From the NCBI GenBank assembly GCA_048498415.1, contig JBEHYA010000091.1, positions 1-7,788 of the forward strand: 7,788 nucleotides of DNA. The letters are read 5' to 3'. The translations under genes were made by a program, and so were the position numbers. The notes below the pieces were generated by a model that had not been told where the DNA came from, searched no databases, and worked only from the letters and a program-made list of their open reading frames with translations. Shown here one piece after another: positions 1 to 5,374 of this stretch; the stretch's first letter is position 1, and each line of letters begins with the position of its first letter. This DNA is from JBEHYA01 sp048498415 (lineage in GTDB: Bacteria; Pseudomonadota; Alphaproteobacteria; UBA9219; RGZA01).

Positions 1-14
1 CATAATTAACCCCC

Positions 15-97
15 GTGCACGCCCCGGCGAAGGCTGGGGCCCAGGGTTCCGTAATCCGATTGCTGACCGATGGGCCCCGGCCTTCGCCGGGGCATAC
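15..97. repeat. REPIN-like inverted repeat downstream of the nitronate monooxygenase gene
   Basis: Two 23-base arms (21-43 and 71-93) are reverse complements except for one position (T35 opposite G79, a wobble pair in RNA) and are separated by 27 bases. Each arm is also a small hairpin: a 7-base-pair stem around a GAAG loop on the left arm and a CTTC loop on the right arm. Two inverted palindromic units around a short spacer is the architecture of REPIN elements. It begins 9 bases after the stop of the leftward flavoprotein gene, so it would lie in that mRNA's 3' end and could protect it or end transcription. No T-run follows, so it is not a standard intrinsic terminator. The same core recurs at 4058-4154. 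Confidence 0.75.
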
Positions 98-106
98 AAA
101 GTTTTA

Positions 107-1120
107 TTAATGTGCCCGGTTGTTCAGGGCATCCAGCGCCTGTTTCTGGAAAAGCTGGAGAATGGCGGCAACGCTCATCTCCGATTCCACCATGCCCACG
201 CTCTGGCCGGCCATCAGCGAGCCTTCCTCCACATCGCCTTCCATCACGGCACGGCGCAGGGCGCCTGCCCAGAAATGCTCGATCTCCAGCTGGGCGGCTT
301 TTTGATCCAGCTCGCCTTTTTCAAATTTGGCTACGACTTCGCGCTGCTTATCGTTGAAATGCTTGGTGCCGTCGTTGGTGAGTGCACGCACCGGAATAAC
401 CGGAAAACGGGGATCCAGCTGCACGGAGGCCTGCGCATCCCGCGCCGCGCCGCGTAAAAACGCCTGCTTGAACTTCGGGTGGGCAATCGATTCGGTCGCG
501 CACACAAACGCGGTGCCCAGCTGCACGCCGGCCGCGCCCATTTCAAGGAAGGCCAGCATGCCTTCGCCGCGGCCAATGCCGCCCGCGACAAACACCGGCA
601 CATCGCGGATCACGGGCAGAATTTCCTGCGCCAGAACGAACGTGCTCACGGGGCCGATATGCCCGCCGGCTTCCGAGCCTTCAATCACCAGCCCATCCAC
701 ACCGCTCCGCACCAGTTTTTTGGCAATCACCGCGGCGGGGGCAAACGCAATCGCCTTTGCGCCATAGTCTTTTATTTTTTTGATATGCGCGCCGGAAGGA
801 AGGCCGCCCGCCAAAACCACATGCGTGACTTTTTCCTGCCCGCACACGTCGATGAGCGCATCCAGCATCGGGTGCATGATGATCAGGTTCACGCCGAAGT
901 TTTTGTTCGTCAGCTTTTTGGTGGCTTTTATTTCTTCGCGCAGGCGCTCCGGCTCCATCGCGCCGCAGGCCAGCACGCCAAACGCGCCGGCATTTGAGAG
1001 CGCGGCGACTAAATTCCGTTCCGATACCCACGTCATCGCGCCGCCCATAATGGCGACATCGCAGCCTAAAAACGCGCGGCCACCGGCGGTGAGTTTATCG
1101 AGATACGCCGCGGCGTTCAT
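107..1120 (-). CDS. Nitronate monooxygenase / FabK-like NAD(P)H:flavin oxidoreductase
   Basis: The 337-residue protein is a TIM-barrel FMN enzyme of the nitronate monooxygenase/2-nitropropane dioxygenase family, which also contains the enoyl-ACP reductase FabK. It shows the N-terminal IMGGAMTWVSE segment (residues 24-34), the FMN-binding and catalytic GSEAGGH segment (148-154, with H154 in the usual catalytic histidine position), the phosphate-binding AGGIGRG loop (179-185) and GVQLGTAF (198-205). Its C-terminal segment ending GQSVGMV (305-311) is typical of the family. Members oxidise alkyl nitronates such as propionate 3-nitronate, or reduce quinones or enoyl-ACP; sequence alone does not separate these roles. 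Its ATG overlaps the lysC stop as ATGA, so translation is probably coupled to lysC. No clear link to lysine synthesis is known to me. It is expected in the cytoplasm, and the length is normal for the family. Confidence 0.88.
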   Translation of the reverse strand: MNAAAYLDKLTAGGRAFLGCDVAIMGGAMTWVSERNLVAALSNAGAFGVLACGAMEPERLREEIKATKKLTNKNFGVNLIIMHPMLDALIDVCGQEKVTHVVLAGGLPSGAHIKKIKDYGAKAIAFAPAAVIAKKLVRSGVDGLVIEGSEAGGHIGPVSTFVLAQEILPVIRDVPVFVAGGIGRGEGMLAFLEMGAAGVQLGTAFVCATESIAHPKFKQAFLRGAARDAQASVQLDPRFPVIPVRALTNDGTKHFNDKQREVVAKFEKGELDQKAAQLEIEHFWAGALRRAVMEGDVEEGSLMAGQSVGMVESEMSVAAILQLFQKQALDALNNRAH

Positions 1121-1602
1121 GCCGCATCCAGCTTGAAGGCGGCGTGCAGGGTACGCAGCGCCAGTTCGGTATAGGCTTCTTCAATCAGCACGCTCACTTT
1201 AATTTCCGAGGTGCTGATGACCTGAATGTTGATGCCTTTTTCCGCGAGCGCCTTGAACATGGTTTTTGCCACGCCCGAATGGCTGCGCATGCCAACGCCC
1301 ACCACCGAAACCTTGGCGACTTCGTTGGAGGTGAGCATATCTTTATAGCCCAGCTTGTCTTTATGCTGCTTCAAAACTTCAATGGAACGTGCGAGATCGC
1401 TACGCGGCACCGTGAACGTCATGTCGGTCGCCTTGCCGTCGCGCGTCGCGCTTTGCACGATCATATCCACGTTCACGTTGGCATCGGCCAGCGGGCCGAA
1501 AATGGCGGCGGAGACGCCCGGCACGTCGGCGACTTCCGCCAGCGTGATCTTGGCTTCGTCGCGGCTATGCGCCAAACCGGTGACCAGTTGTTGTTCCATC
1601 AT
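1117..1602 (-). CDS. lysC: Aspartate kinase beta subunit from an in-frame internal start of lysC
   Basis: Inside lysC, codons 251 and 252 are both ATG. They are preceded by AGGAG (1615-1611) with an ideal 8-base gap to the first ATG. Starting there gives a 161-residue protein holding only the two ACT domains. In Bacillus subtilis, Corynebacterium glutamicum and Thermus, lysC genes of similar length use an internal start at nearly the same codon (about 246-250) to make a regulatory beta subunit of about 160-170 residues in an alpha2beta2 enzyme. The codons under the motif (GTA GGA) are AT-richer than the usual GTG/GGC choices nearby, which fits selection for the ribosome site. The main lysC start has a much weaker ribosome site than this internal one. 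Expression is inferred, not shown. Confidence 0.6.
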   Translation of the reverse strand: MMEQQLVTGLAHSRDEAKITLAEVADVPGVSAAIFGPLADANVNVDMIVQSATRDGKATDMTFTVPRSDLARSIEVLKQHKDKLGYKDMLTSNEVAKVSVVGVGMRSHSGVAKTMFKALAEKGINIQVISTSEIKVSVLIEEAYTELALRTLHAAFKLDAA

Positions 1603-2352
1603 GGGGCTATCTCCTACAAGTAAAGTGCCGGGCAGGTCGCTGCCAATCGCTTCGTCGAAGCTGGAGAGCACCTGCACATTGACTGAAAAATTCTTGGCGA
1701 GTTCCACCGAACGCGTCTGCAGGACTTTGGCGCCAAGCGACGCCATTTCCAGCATTTCTTCAAAGGTGATGCGGGGAATTTTGCGCGCCTTGGTGACCAC
1801 GCGGGGGTCACTCGTATAAACGCCGTCCACATCCGTATAAATATCGCAGCGCTCGGCTTTTAATGCTGCGGCAATCGCCACGGCCGATGTATCGGAGCCG
1901 CCGCGGCCCAGCGTGGTAATACGGCCCGTGTGCGTCACGCCCTGAAAACCGGGCAGCACCGGGGTGATGCCTTTGGCGAAACACTCGTTCAGTTTCGCGG
2001 CATCGATGGTATCGATGCGCGCTTTTTCATGCGATGTGTTGGTGTAGAACGGGATTTGCCAGCCTTGGAAAGACGAAGCGGGGATATCGAGTTGCTGCAA
2101 AGCCAAAGCCATGAGCCCGCTGGTCACCTGTTCGCCCGACGCTACCACCACATCGTATTCGGCGGGGTCATAGGCGGGCGCGACGTTGCGGCAATATTCC
2201 ACCAATTGATTGGTGACCCCCGACATGGCCGAGACCACGACGGCAACCTTATGCCCGCGCGCAATTTCCGCCTTCACTTTACGTGCGGCGTTCTGGATAC
2301 GCTCAGGGTTGGCAACCGATGTGCCGCCGAATTTCAAAACAAGAAGAGCCAT
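1117..2352 (-). CDS. lysC: Aspartate kinase (aspartokinase), alpha subunit
   Basis: This enzyme phosphorylates aspartate to aspartyl-4-phosphate with ATP, the first step to lysine, diaminopimelate, threonine and methionine. The 411-residue protein opens with the kinase signature KFGGTSV (7-13), followed by the substrate-binding ASGEQVTSGL (71-80), TLGRGGSDTSA (147-157) and YTDVDGVYTSDPR (172-184) segments. Two ACT regulatory domains follow, at about 265-330 and 345-405, with DVPGVSAAIFGPLADA (276-291) forming the first effector site. Length and layout match the monofunctional, feedback-regulated class of Bacillus, Corynebacterium and Thermus, where alpha and beta subunits come from one gene. 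The ATG at 2352 gives the canonical N-terminus, although no good Shine-Dalgarno precedes it. It diverges from ubiG and ends in a 4-base overlap with the flavoprotein gene. Feedback inhibition by lysine and/or threonine is expected but cannot be read from the sequence. Confidence 0.97.
   Translation of the reverse strand: MALLVLKFGGTSVANPERIQNAARKVKAEIARGHKVAVVVSAMSGVTNQLVEYCRNVAPAYDPAEYDVVVASGEQVTSGLMALALQQLDIPASSFQGWQIPFYTNTSHEKARIDTIDAAKLNECFAKGITPVLPGFQGVTHTGRITTLGRGGSDTSAVAIAAALKAERCDIYTDVDGVYTSDPRVVTKARKIPRITFEEMLEMASLGAKVLQTRSVELAKNFSVNVQVLSSFDEAIGSDLPGTLLVGDSPMMEQQLVTGLAHSRDEAKITLAEVADVPGVSAAIFGPLADANVNVDMIVQSATRDGKATDMTFTVPRSDLARSIEVLKQHKDKLGYKDMLTSNEVAKVSVVGVGMRSHSGVAKTMFKALAEKGINIQVISTSEIKVSVLIEEAYTELALRTLHAAFKLDAA
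1611..1615 (-). promoter_or_regulatory. Internal Shine-Dalgarno for the lysC beta subunit
   Basis: AGGAG on the minus strand lies 8 bases before an in-frame ATG at 1602, with a second ATG at 1599. It sits in the linker between the kinase domain and the first ACT domain, exactly where alpha/beta aspartokinases start their beta subunit. Confidence 0.6.
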
Positions 2353-2412
2353 GGGAAAACTAAGGGCTAGGCGTGAAGAAAATTTAAGCGTTAGATTTTA
2401 GGATGAAACATT

Positions 2413-2418
2413 ATTATA
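2413..2418 (-). promoter_or_regulatory. Possible lysC promoter -10 box in the lysC/ubiG divergent region
   Basis: The 112-base region 2353-2464 between the divergent starts is AT-rich in its middle. On the minus strand it contains a perfect TATAAT (2418-2413), 60 bases before the lysC ATG. No good -35 hexamer lies 16-18 bases upstream; the best is TTTCGA at 15 bases. On the plus strand the overlapping bases read TATTAT (2412-2417) and TATATT (2415-2420), each one mismatch from a -10 box and pointing to ubiG, so the two promoters may share this core. Neither gene has a clear Shine-Dalgarno here. The assignment is by pattern only. Confidence 0.35.
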
Positions 2419-2464
2419 TTACGATCTGAAACATCGAAAGCCCTAACGGCACGCATTTTTTATC

Positions 2465-3214
2465 ATGGCCCCCGCCCCTTCTTCAACTGCCCGCGCATCA
2501 ACCGCAAAACCGGAAGAAATCAGCCGTTTTTCAGGCCTTGCCAGGCAATGGTGGGATGAAAACGGCCCCATGCGGCCCCTGCATAGGCTTAACCCCGTGC
2601 GCCTGGATTATATTGCGCGGGAGATGCGCAAGCATTTCAAGCAATCCGACGTCAAGAATTTACGCGTGCTGGATGTGGGCTGTGCGGCGGGTTTGGTGAG
2701 CGAAGGCATGGCCAAACTGGGCTGTGCCGTTACCGGCATCGATGCCAGCGATAAATTAATTGAAGCCGCGCGTGAACATGCCAAGGCCGGCCATCTCAAA
2801 ATCGATTACCGCAATACGGAACTTGCCGCGCTATTAGCGGAAGGCGAGACGTTTGATTGCGTGCTGGCGTTGGAAGTGATCGAGCACGTGAACAATGCCG
2901 AAGAATTCGCGCGGCAGGTGGCGGGTGCGGTGCGCCCCGGCGGCATGGCGATTTTTTCCACGCTCAACCGCACCGCGAAAAGTTTTGCGTTAGGGATTGT
3001 TGGCGCGGAATACATCATGCGCTGGCTGCCCATCGGCACGCATAACTGGAAAAGCTTTATCAAACCCTCGGAACTTGCGGCGTTTACGCAGAGCGCGGGT
3101 TTAATTACGCAGGATATCACGGGCCTCAATTACAACCCGATCACCGATCATTTTTCGCTGAACGCGGCGGATGTGGCGGTGAACTATCTGCTTACCGCCA
3201 TCAAGGGCCAGTAA
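2465..3214 (+). CDS. ubiG: Ubiquinone biosynthesis O-methyltransferase UbiG
   Basis: UbiG is an SAM-dependent methyltransferase that carries out both O-methylations of the ubiquinone ring. The 249-residue protein shows the family-specific N-terminal block with WWDENGPMRPLHRLNP (29-44). It has SAM motif I as VLDVGCAAG (68-76), the acidic GIDAS (91-95), the ALEVIEHV block (135-142) and the UbiG-type NRTAKSFALGIVGAEYI (168-184) followed by GTHNWKSFI (191-199). This last region includes the stretch thought to associate with membranes. Length is normal. The ATG at 2465 is the only reasonable start because a stop lies in frame at 2444. An oddity is that the middle glycine of the motif I GxGxG is alanine (A74). 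The gene is divergent from lysC, and its last 14 bases overlap the end of the convergent amidase gene. It implies a ubiquinone-based respiratory chain. Confidence 0.96.
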   Translation: MAPAPSSTARASTAKPEEISRFSGLARQWWDENGPMRPLHRLNPVRLDYIAREMRKHFKQSDVKNLRVLDVGCAAGLVSEGMAKLGCAVTGIDASDKLIEAAREHAKAGHLKIDYRNTELAALLAEGETFDCVLALEVIEHVNNAEEFARQVAGAVRPGGMAIFSTLNRTAKSFALGIVGAEYIMRWLPIGTHNWKSFIKPSELAAFTQSAGLITQDITGLNYNPITDHFSLNAADVAVNYLLTAIKGQ

Positions 3215-4022
3215 ATTCGCGGTCGTGTTTTAAACTGGCAATTGCAGCACGTGCGGTTGCAACTTTATCGGTATCGATCTCGGCAATAATAAAGCCGGGT
3301 TCCGTGCCGCCTTCCGCTAAAATCTCGCCCCACGGATTAATGATCAGGCTATGGCCATAGGTTTTGCGCCCGCCTTCATGCGTGCCGCCTTGTGCTGGCG
3401 CAAAAACATAACAACCGTTTTCGATTGCCCGCGCGCGCATCAGCACATGCCAGTGCGCTTCGCCCGTGGGCACCGTGAAGGCGGCAGGAATGCTGAAGAA
3501 CATCGCCCCCGCTTTGGCCAGTTTGCGGTAGAGATGCGGGAAACGCACATCGTAGCACACCGTCATGCCGAGCCTGCCCCACGGCGTATCCGCCAGCATG
3601 GCTTTATCGCCGGGCTGCACGAAATCGGACTCGCGGTAGGTTTCGCCCGGCTTTGGATCGGCATCGAATAAATGGATTTTATCGTACCGGCCCATGATCA
3701 CGCCGCGCGGGCCGAACAGATACGACCGGTTGGCCATTTTATCGGGGCTGAGGCGAATGGAAAAACTGCCCGCCAGAATAAAAATGCGCAGTTCCCGCGC
3801 AAGGTCGGCAAAATACATGATGCCGGGGTGTTCGCCCTCCGCCTTCGCATTTTTAAAACGGATGGTTTTGTCGTTTGTGACCGAACAGACGTTTTCGGGC
3901 AGCAAAACAAAATCCGCGCCCGCCGCTTTCGCTTCGTGCACGAACTTGCCTGCATCGGCCAGATTTTTTTCAATATCTGGCCCGGAGGTCATCTGCACGC
4001 AGGCGGCTTTGAATATGGTCAT
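3201..4022 (-). CDS. Carbon-nitrogen hydrolase, nitrilase superfamily (Nit1/deaminated glutathione amidase-like)
   Basis: This 273-residue protein has the full nitrilase-superfamily catalytic triad: E43 in LLPENV, K115 in GRYDKIHLFD and C156 in VCYDVRFPHLYRKLA. It also has the conserved W191 and RARAIENGCYV (197-207) region and the C-terminal GHSLIINPWGEIL (223-235). Superfamily members cleave C-N bonds of amides. The KIHLFDAD and YRESD..PG blocks resemble the Nit1/Nit2 branch; Nit1-type enzymes hydrolyse deaminated glutathione, a side product of transaminases. The glutaredoxin gene just upstream on the same strand is consistent with that role, but omega-amidase or another small amide substrate is possible. 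The ATG at 4022 gives the usual MTxFKAACVQM N-terminus, without a good Shine-Dalgarno. The end overlaps ubiG convergently by 14 bases, so no separate terminator fits between them. Confidence 0.9.
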   Translation of the reverse strand: MTIFKAACVQMTSGPDIEKNLADAGKFVHEAKAAGADFVLLPENVCSVTNDKTIRFKNAKAEGEHPGIMYFADLARELRIFILAGSFSIRLSPDKMANRSYLFGPRGVIMGRYDKIHLFDADPKPGETYRESDFVQPGDKAMLADTPWGRLGMTVCYDVRFPHLYRKLAKAGAMFFSIPAAFTVPTGEAHWHVLMRARAIENGCYVFAPAQGGTHEGGRKTYGHSLIINPWGEILAEGGTEPGFIIAEIDTDKVATARAAIASLKHDREFTGP

Positions 4023-4057
4023 GCGATTAGTTTAGCGAAGTTTTTCCAAAAACCCAA

Positions 4058-4154
4058 CCGTCATCCCTGCGAAGGCGGGGATCCACGATAGGCCATTAAA
4101 CAAAGTCTTTGTCGGGTAGCCTGCCGTGAATGCCCGCCTTCGCGGGCACGCAGG
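4058..4154. repeat. REPIN-like inverted repeat between grxC and the amidase gene
   Basis: The left unit (4058-4087) contains an 8-base-pair stem with a GAAG loop. The right unit (4124-4154) contains a 7-base-pair stem with a CTTC loop. The two units are in inverted orientation, separated by 36 bases, and share the core CCCnGCGAAGGCnGGG with the element at 15-97. It fills most of the 148-base gap between the grxC stop and the amidase start. If these genes are cotranscribed, it could act as an mRNA stability or processing site. It has no coding capacity. Confidence 0.7.
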
Positions 4155-4168
4155 CTAAATAGCCTGCG
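4149..4168 (-). other. Hairpin just after the grxC stop codon
   Basis: A perfect 8-base-pair stem (CGCAGGCT with AGCCTGCG) around a 4-base loop lies 2 bases beyond the grxC stop. It lacks a following T-run, so it is a transcript-end stabiliser or weak terminator at best. The arm at 4150-4156 can instead pair with 4118-4124, enclosing the right REPIN unit, so two structures compete. Confidence 0.4.
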
Positions 4169-4170
4169 GC

Positions 4171-4434
4171 TTAGCTGGCAGCCTTCAGCATGTCATCCAG
4201 TTTGCCGGCTTTATCGAGGGCATAAAGATCGTCGCAGCCGCCTACATGCGTCTGGCCGATAAAAATCTGCGGAATAGTCTGGCGGCCGGAACGCGCGCGC
4301 ATCTCTTCCATCTTGGCGCTATCGGCTTTCACATCGATATCGGTGAACGCCACGCCCTTCTTTTTAAGAAGCTCTTTGGCGCGCACGCAAAACGGGCAGG
4401 CGGGGCCGGAATAGACGGTAACAGATTGATTCAT
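4171..4434 (-). CDS. grxC: Glutaredoxin 3 (GrxC family), dithiol
   Basis: This small thiol-disulfide oxidoreductase uses glutathione to reduce protein disulfides and glutathione mixed disulfides in the cytoplasm. The 87 residues make a complete single glutaredoxin fold: beta strand VTVYSG (5-10), active site CPFC (C13 and C16; the commoner form is CPYC), the cis-proline TIPQIFI (53-59) and the glutathione-binding GGCDD (65-69). An extra cysteine, C67, follows the GG, as in several bacterial Grx3 proteins. It has the clearest Shine-Dalgarno among the main gene starts (AGAGGAG, 7 bases before ATG). It lies 66 bases downstream of the ComF-family gene and upstream of the amidase on the same strand, with its own possible promoter in the 66-base gap. 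Confidence 0.96.
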   Translation of the reverse strand: MNQSVTVYSGPACPFCVRAKELLKKKGVAFTDIDVKADSAKMEEMRARSGRQTIPQIFIGQTHVGGCDDLYALDKAGKLDDMLKAAS

Positions 4435-4441
4435 AACGATT

Positions 4442-4448
4442 CTCCTCT
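4442..4448 (-). promoter_or_regulatory. Ribosome binding site of grxC
   Basis: AGAGGAG on the minus strand, 7 bases before the grxC ATG, fixes the start at 4434. It is unusually strong beside the weak or absent sites of lysC, ubiG and the amidase gene. Confidence 0.75.
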
Positions 4449-4463
4449 AAAAGGCGATACCTA

Positions 4464-4492
4464 TATATAGGGGCTGGGGGAAAAGGGTTCAA
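4464..4492 (-). promoter_or_regulatory. Possible grxC promoter
   Basis: On the minus strand TTGAAC (4492-4487) and TATATA (4469-4464) are separated by exactly 17 bases. Each matches four of six consensus positions for the housekeeping sigma factor. The -10 lies in the palindrome CTATATATAG (4461-4470), an AT-rich island in GC-rich DNA. It would start a transcript with a leader of about 20-25 bases carrying the strong Shine-Dalgarno. This would let grxC be expressed apart from the upstream ComF-family gene. Confidence 0.35.
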
Positions 4493-4500
4493 TCCTGCCC

Positions 4501-5241
4501 TTAATCGTGTTCGCGGGCGACATGGGCAAGGGTGAGTACGCGCACCGTTTTGGCGCCGGCTTTCAGCAAAACCCTGGTGCAGGCATTGGCGGTGGCGCCT
4601 GTCGTCATCACATCATCAATCAGCAGAATTTTTTTATTTTTCAGCAGCGCGGTTTTGTTTTTCGCCACACTAAACGCGCCCTGCAGGTTGGTGAGGCGCT
4701 GCGCGCGGGTGAGCTGCCCCTGGCTCGGCGTTTTGCGGTGGCGCTGCAGCAGCATGAGGGCAACCGGAATTTTTGTGAGCCGGCTGATTTCTTTTGCCAA
4801 AAGCGCCGCCTGATTATAGCGCCGGGTGAATAAACGGAAGTGATGCAGCGGCACGGGAATGATCAGATCGCTATCGTTCAAAAATTCCCGCGCCTCCTGG
4901 ATCATCAGCTTGGCTAAAGCGGGGGCCAGATCGGTGCGGTCGCTGTGCTTGAAGGGCAAAATCAGCCCGCGGCTTTCACGCGTATATTTTAAAGGCGCCC
5001 GGGCTTTTTCGTATAACGGCCGTTCCATCAGGCAGGCGCCGCATAAATTTTCGCCGCCGGGTACTTCAAAAGCAAACGGCACGCCGCAGCAGGTGCAGCG
5101 CGGGTCGGCGATAAAATCCAGCTTGCCCCAGCAGGCGGCGCAAAGGCCATGCGGCGCCAAAGCCAGTTCCCCGCAGCGCACGCACAAGGGCGGCAGCATC
5201 GTGGCAAGCGTGGTGGCAGCCAGTTGGGAAACCCAGTTCAT
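4501..5241 (-). CDS. comF: ComF-family phosphoribosyltransferase-like protein
   Basis: The 246-residue protein has the ComF layout. A cysteine-rich N-terminal part can bind zinc with two four-cysteine sets (C20, C23, C34, C37 and C49, C52, C67, C70). A type I phosphoribosyltransferase-like domain follows, with the PRPP loop LLIDDVMTTGAT (206-217). Between them is the family segment RKTPSQGQLTRAQRLTNLQGAF (169-190). ComF of Bacillus and Haemophilus is needed to bring transformed single-stranded DNA into the cell, but the family is universal in proteobacteria, including lineages not known to be competent, so competence should not be assumed. No other competence gene lies in the window. The start at 5241 places the first CxxC at residue 20, as usual; no Shine-Dalgarno is evident. 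It is divergent from the epimerase gene and first of the leftward group. Confidence 0.9.
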   Translation of the reverse strand: MNWVSQLAATTLATMLPPLCVRCGELALAPHGLCAACWGKLDFIADPRCTCCGVPFAFEVPGGENLCGACLMERPLYEKARAPLKYTRESRGLILPFKHSDRTDLAPALAKLMIQEAREFLNDSDLIIPVPLHHFRLFTRRYNQAALLAKEISRLTKIPVALMLLQRHRKTPSQGQLTRAQRLTNLQGAFSVAKNKTALLKNKKILLIDDVMTTGATANACTRVLLKAGAKTVRVLTLAHVAREHD

Positions 5242-5262
5242 GCCGCCATGCTGGGCAAAAGG

Positions 5263-5277
5263 CTTTACGCTGTAAAG
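5263..5277. promoter_or_regulatory. Short perfect dyad upstream of comF (possible operator)
   Basis: CTTTAC and GTAAAG flank a 3-base centre, 22 bases before the ComF-family start in the 133-base divergent region. A 15-base dyad of this kind could bind a dimeric regulator. A chance palindrome is also possible and no known operator is recognised. Confidence 0.25.
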
Positions 5278-5321
5278 GGAACAGACCGCGAATTGGAAAT
5301 GCGGCGCTTAAAAAAATTGCG

Positions 5322-5340
5322 GGCGCAAAAACCTTGCGCC
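5322..5340 (-). other. Hairpin with following T-run in the comF/epimerase divergent region
   Basis: A perfect 7-base-pair stem (5322-5328 with 5334-5340) has a 5-base loop. On the minus strand it is followed, after 5 bases, by seven T. This resembles a loose intrinsic terminator or a leader attenuator ahead of the ComF-family gene. It could also stop leftward antisense transcription coming from the epimerase side. No T-run follows it on the plus strand. Confidence 0.3.
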
Positions 5341-5374
5341 ACACTGAACCCCTGATTCGAAAAGGGTTGTTTTC

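Noticed and set aside
15..97. Rho-independent terminator for the flavoprotein gene
   Set aside because: The stem is long with a 27-base loop and no T-run follows on the minus strand. The paired-palindrome architecture and second copy fit a REPIN-like repeat better.
479..997. Rightward open frame of 172 codons
   Set aside because: It lies antisense within the nitronate monooxygenase-like gene, has no recognisable domain and is rich in His, Arg and Phe, as expected from reversed GC-rich coding DNA.
4058..4168. CRISPR array or insertion-sequence end
   Set aside because: Only two inverted units are present, with no regular spacers, no target-site duplication seen and no transposase or cas gene in the window.
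4501..5241. Evidence that the organism is naturally competent
   Set aside because: ComF-family proteins are nearly universal in proteobacteria; no other DNA-uptake gene or repeated uptake sequence is visible.
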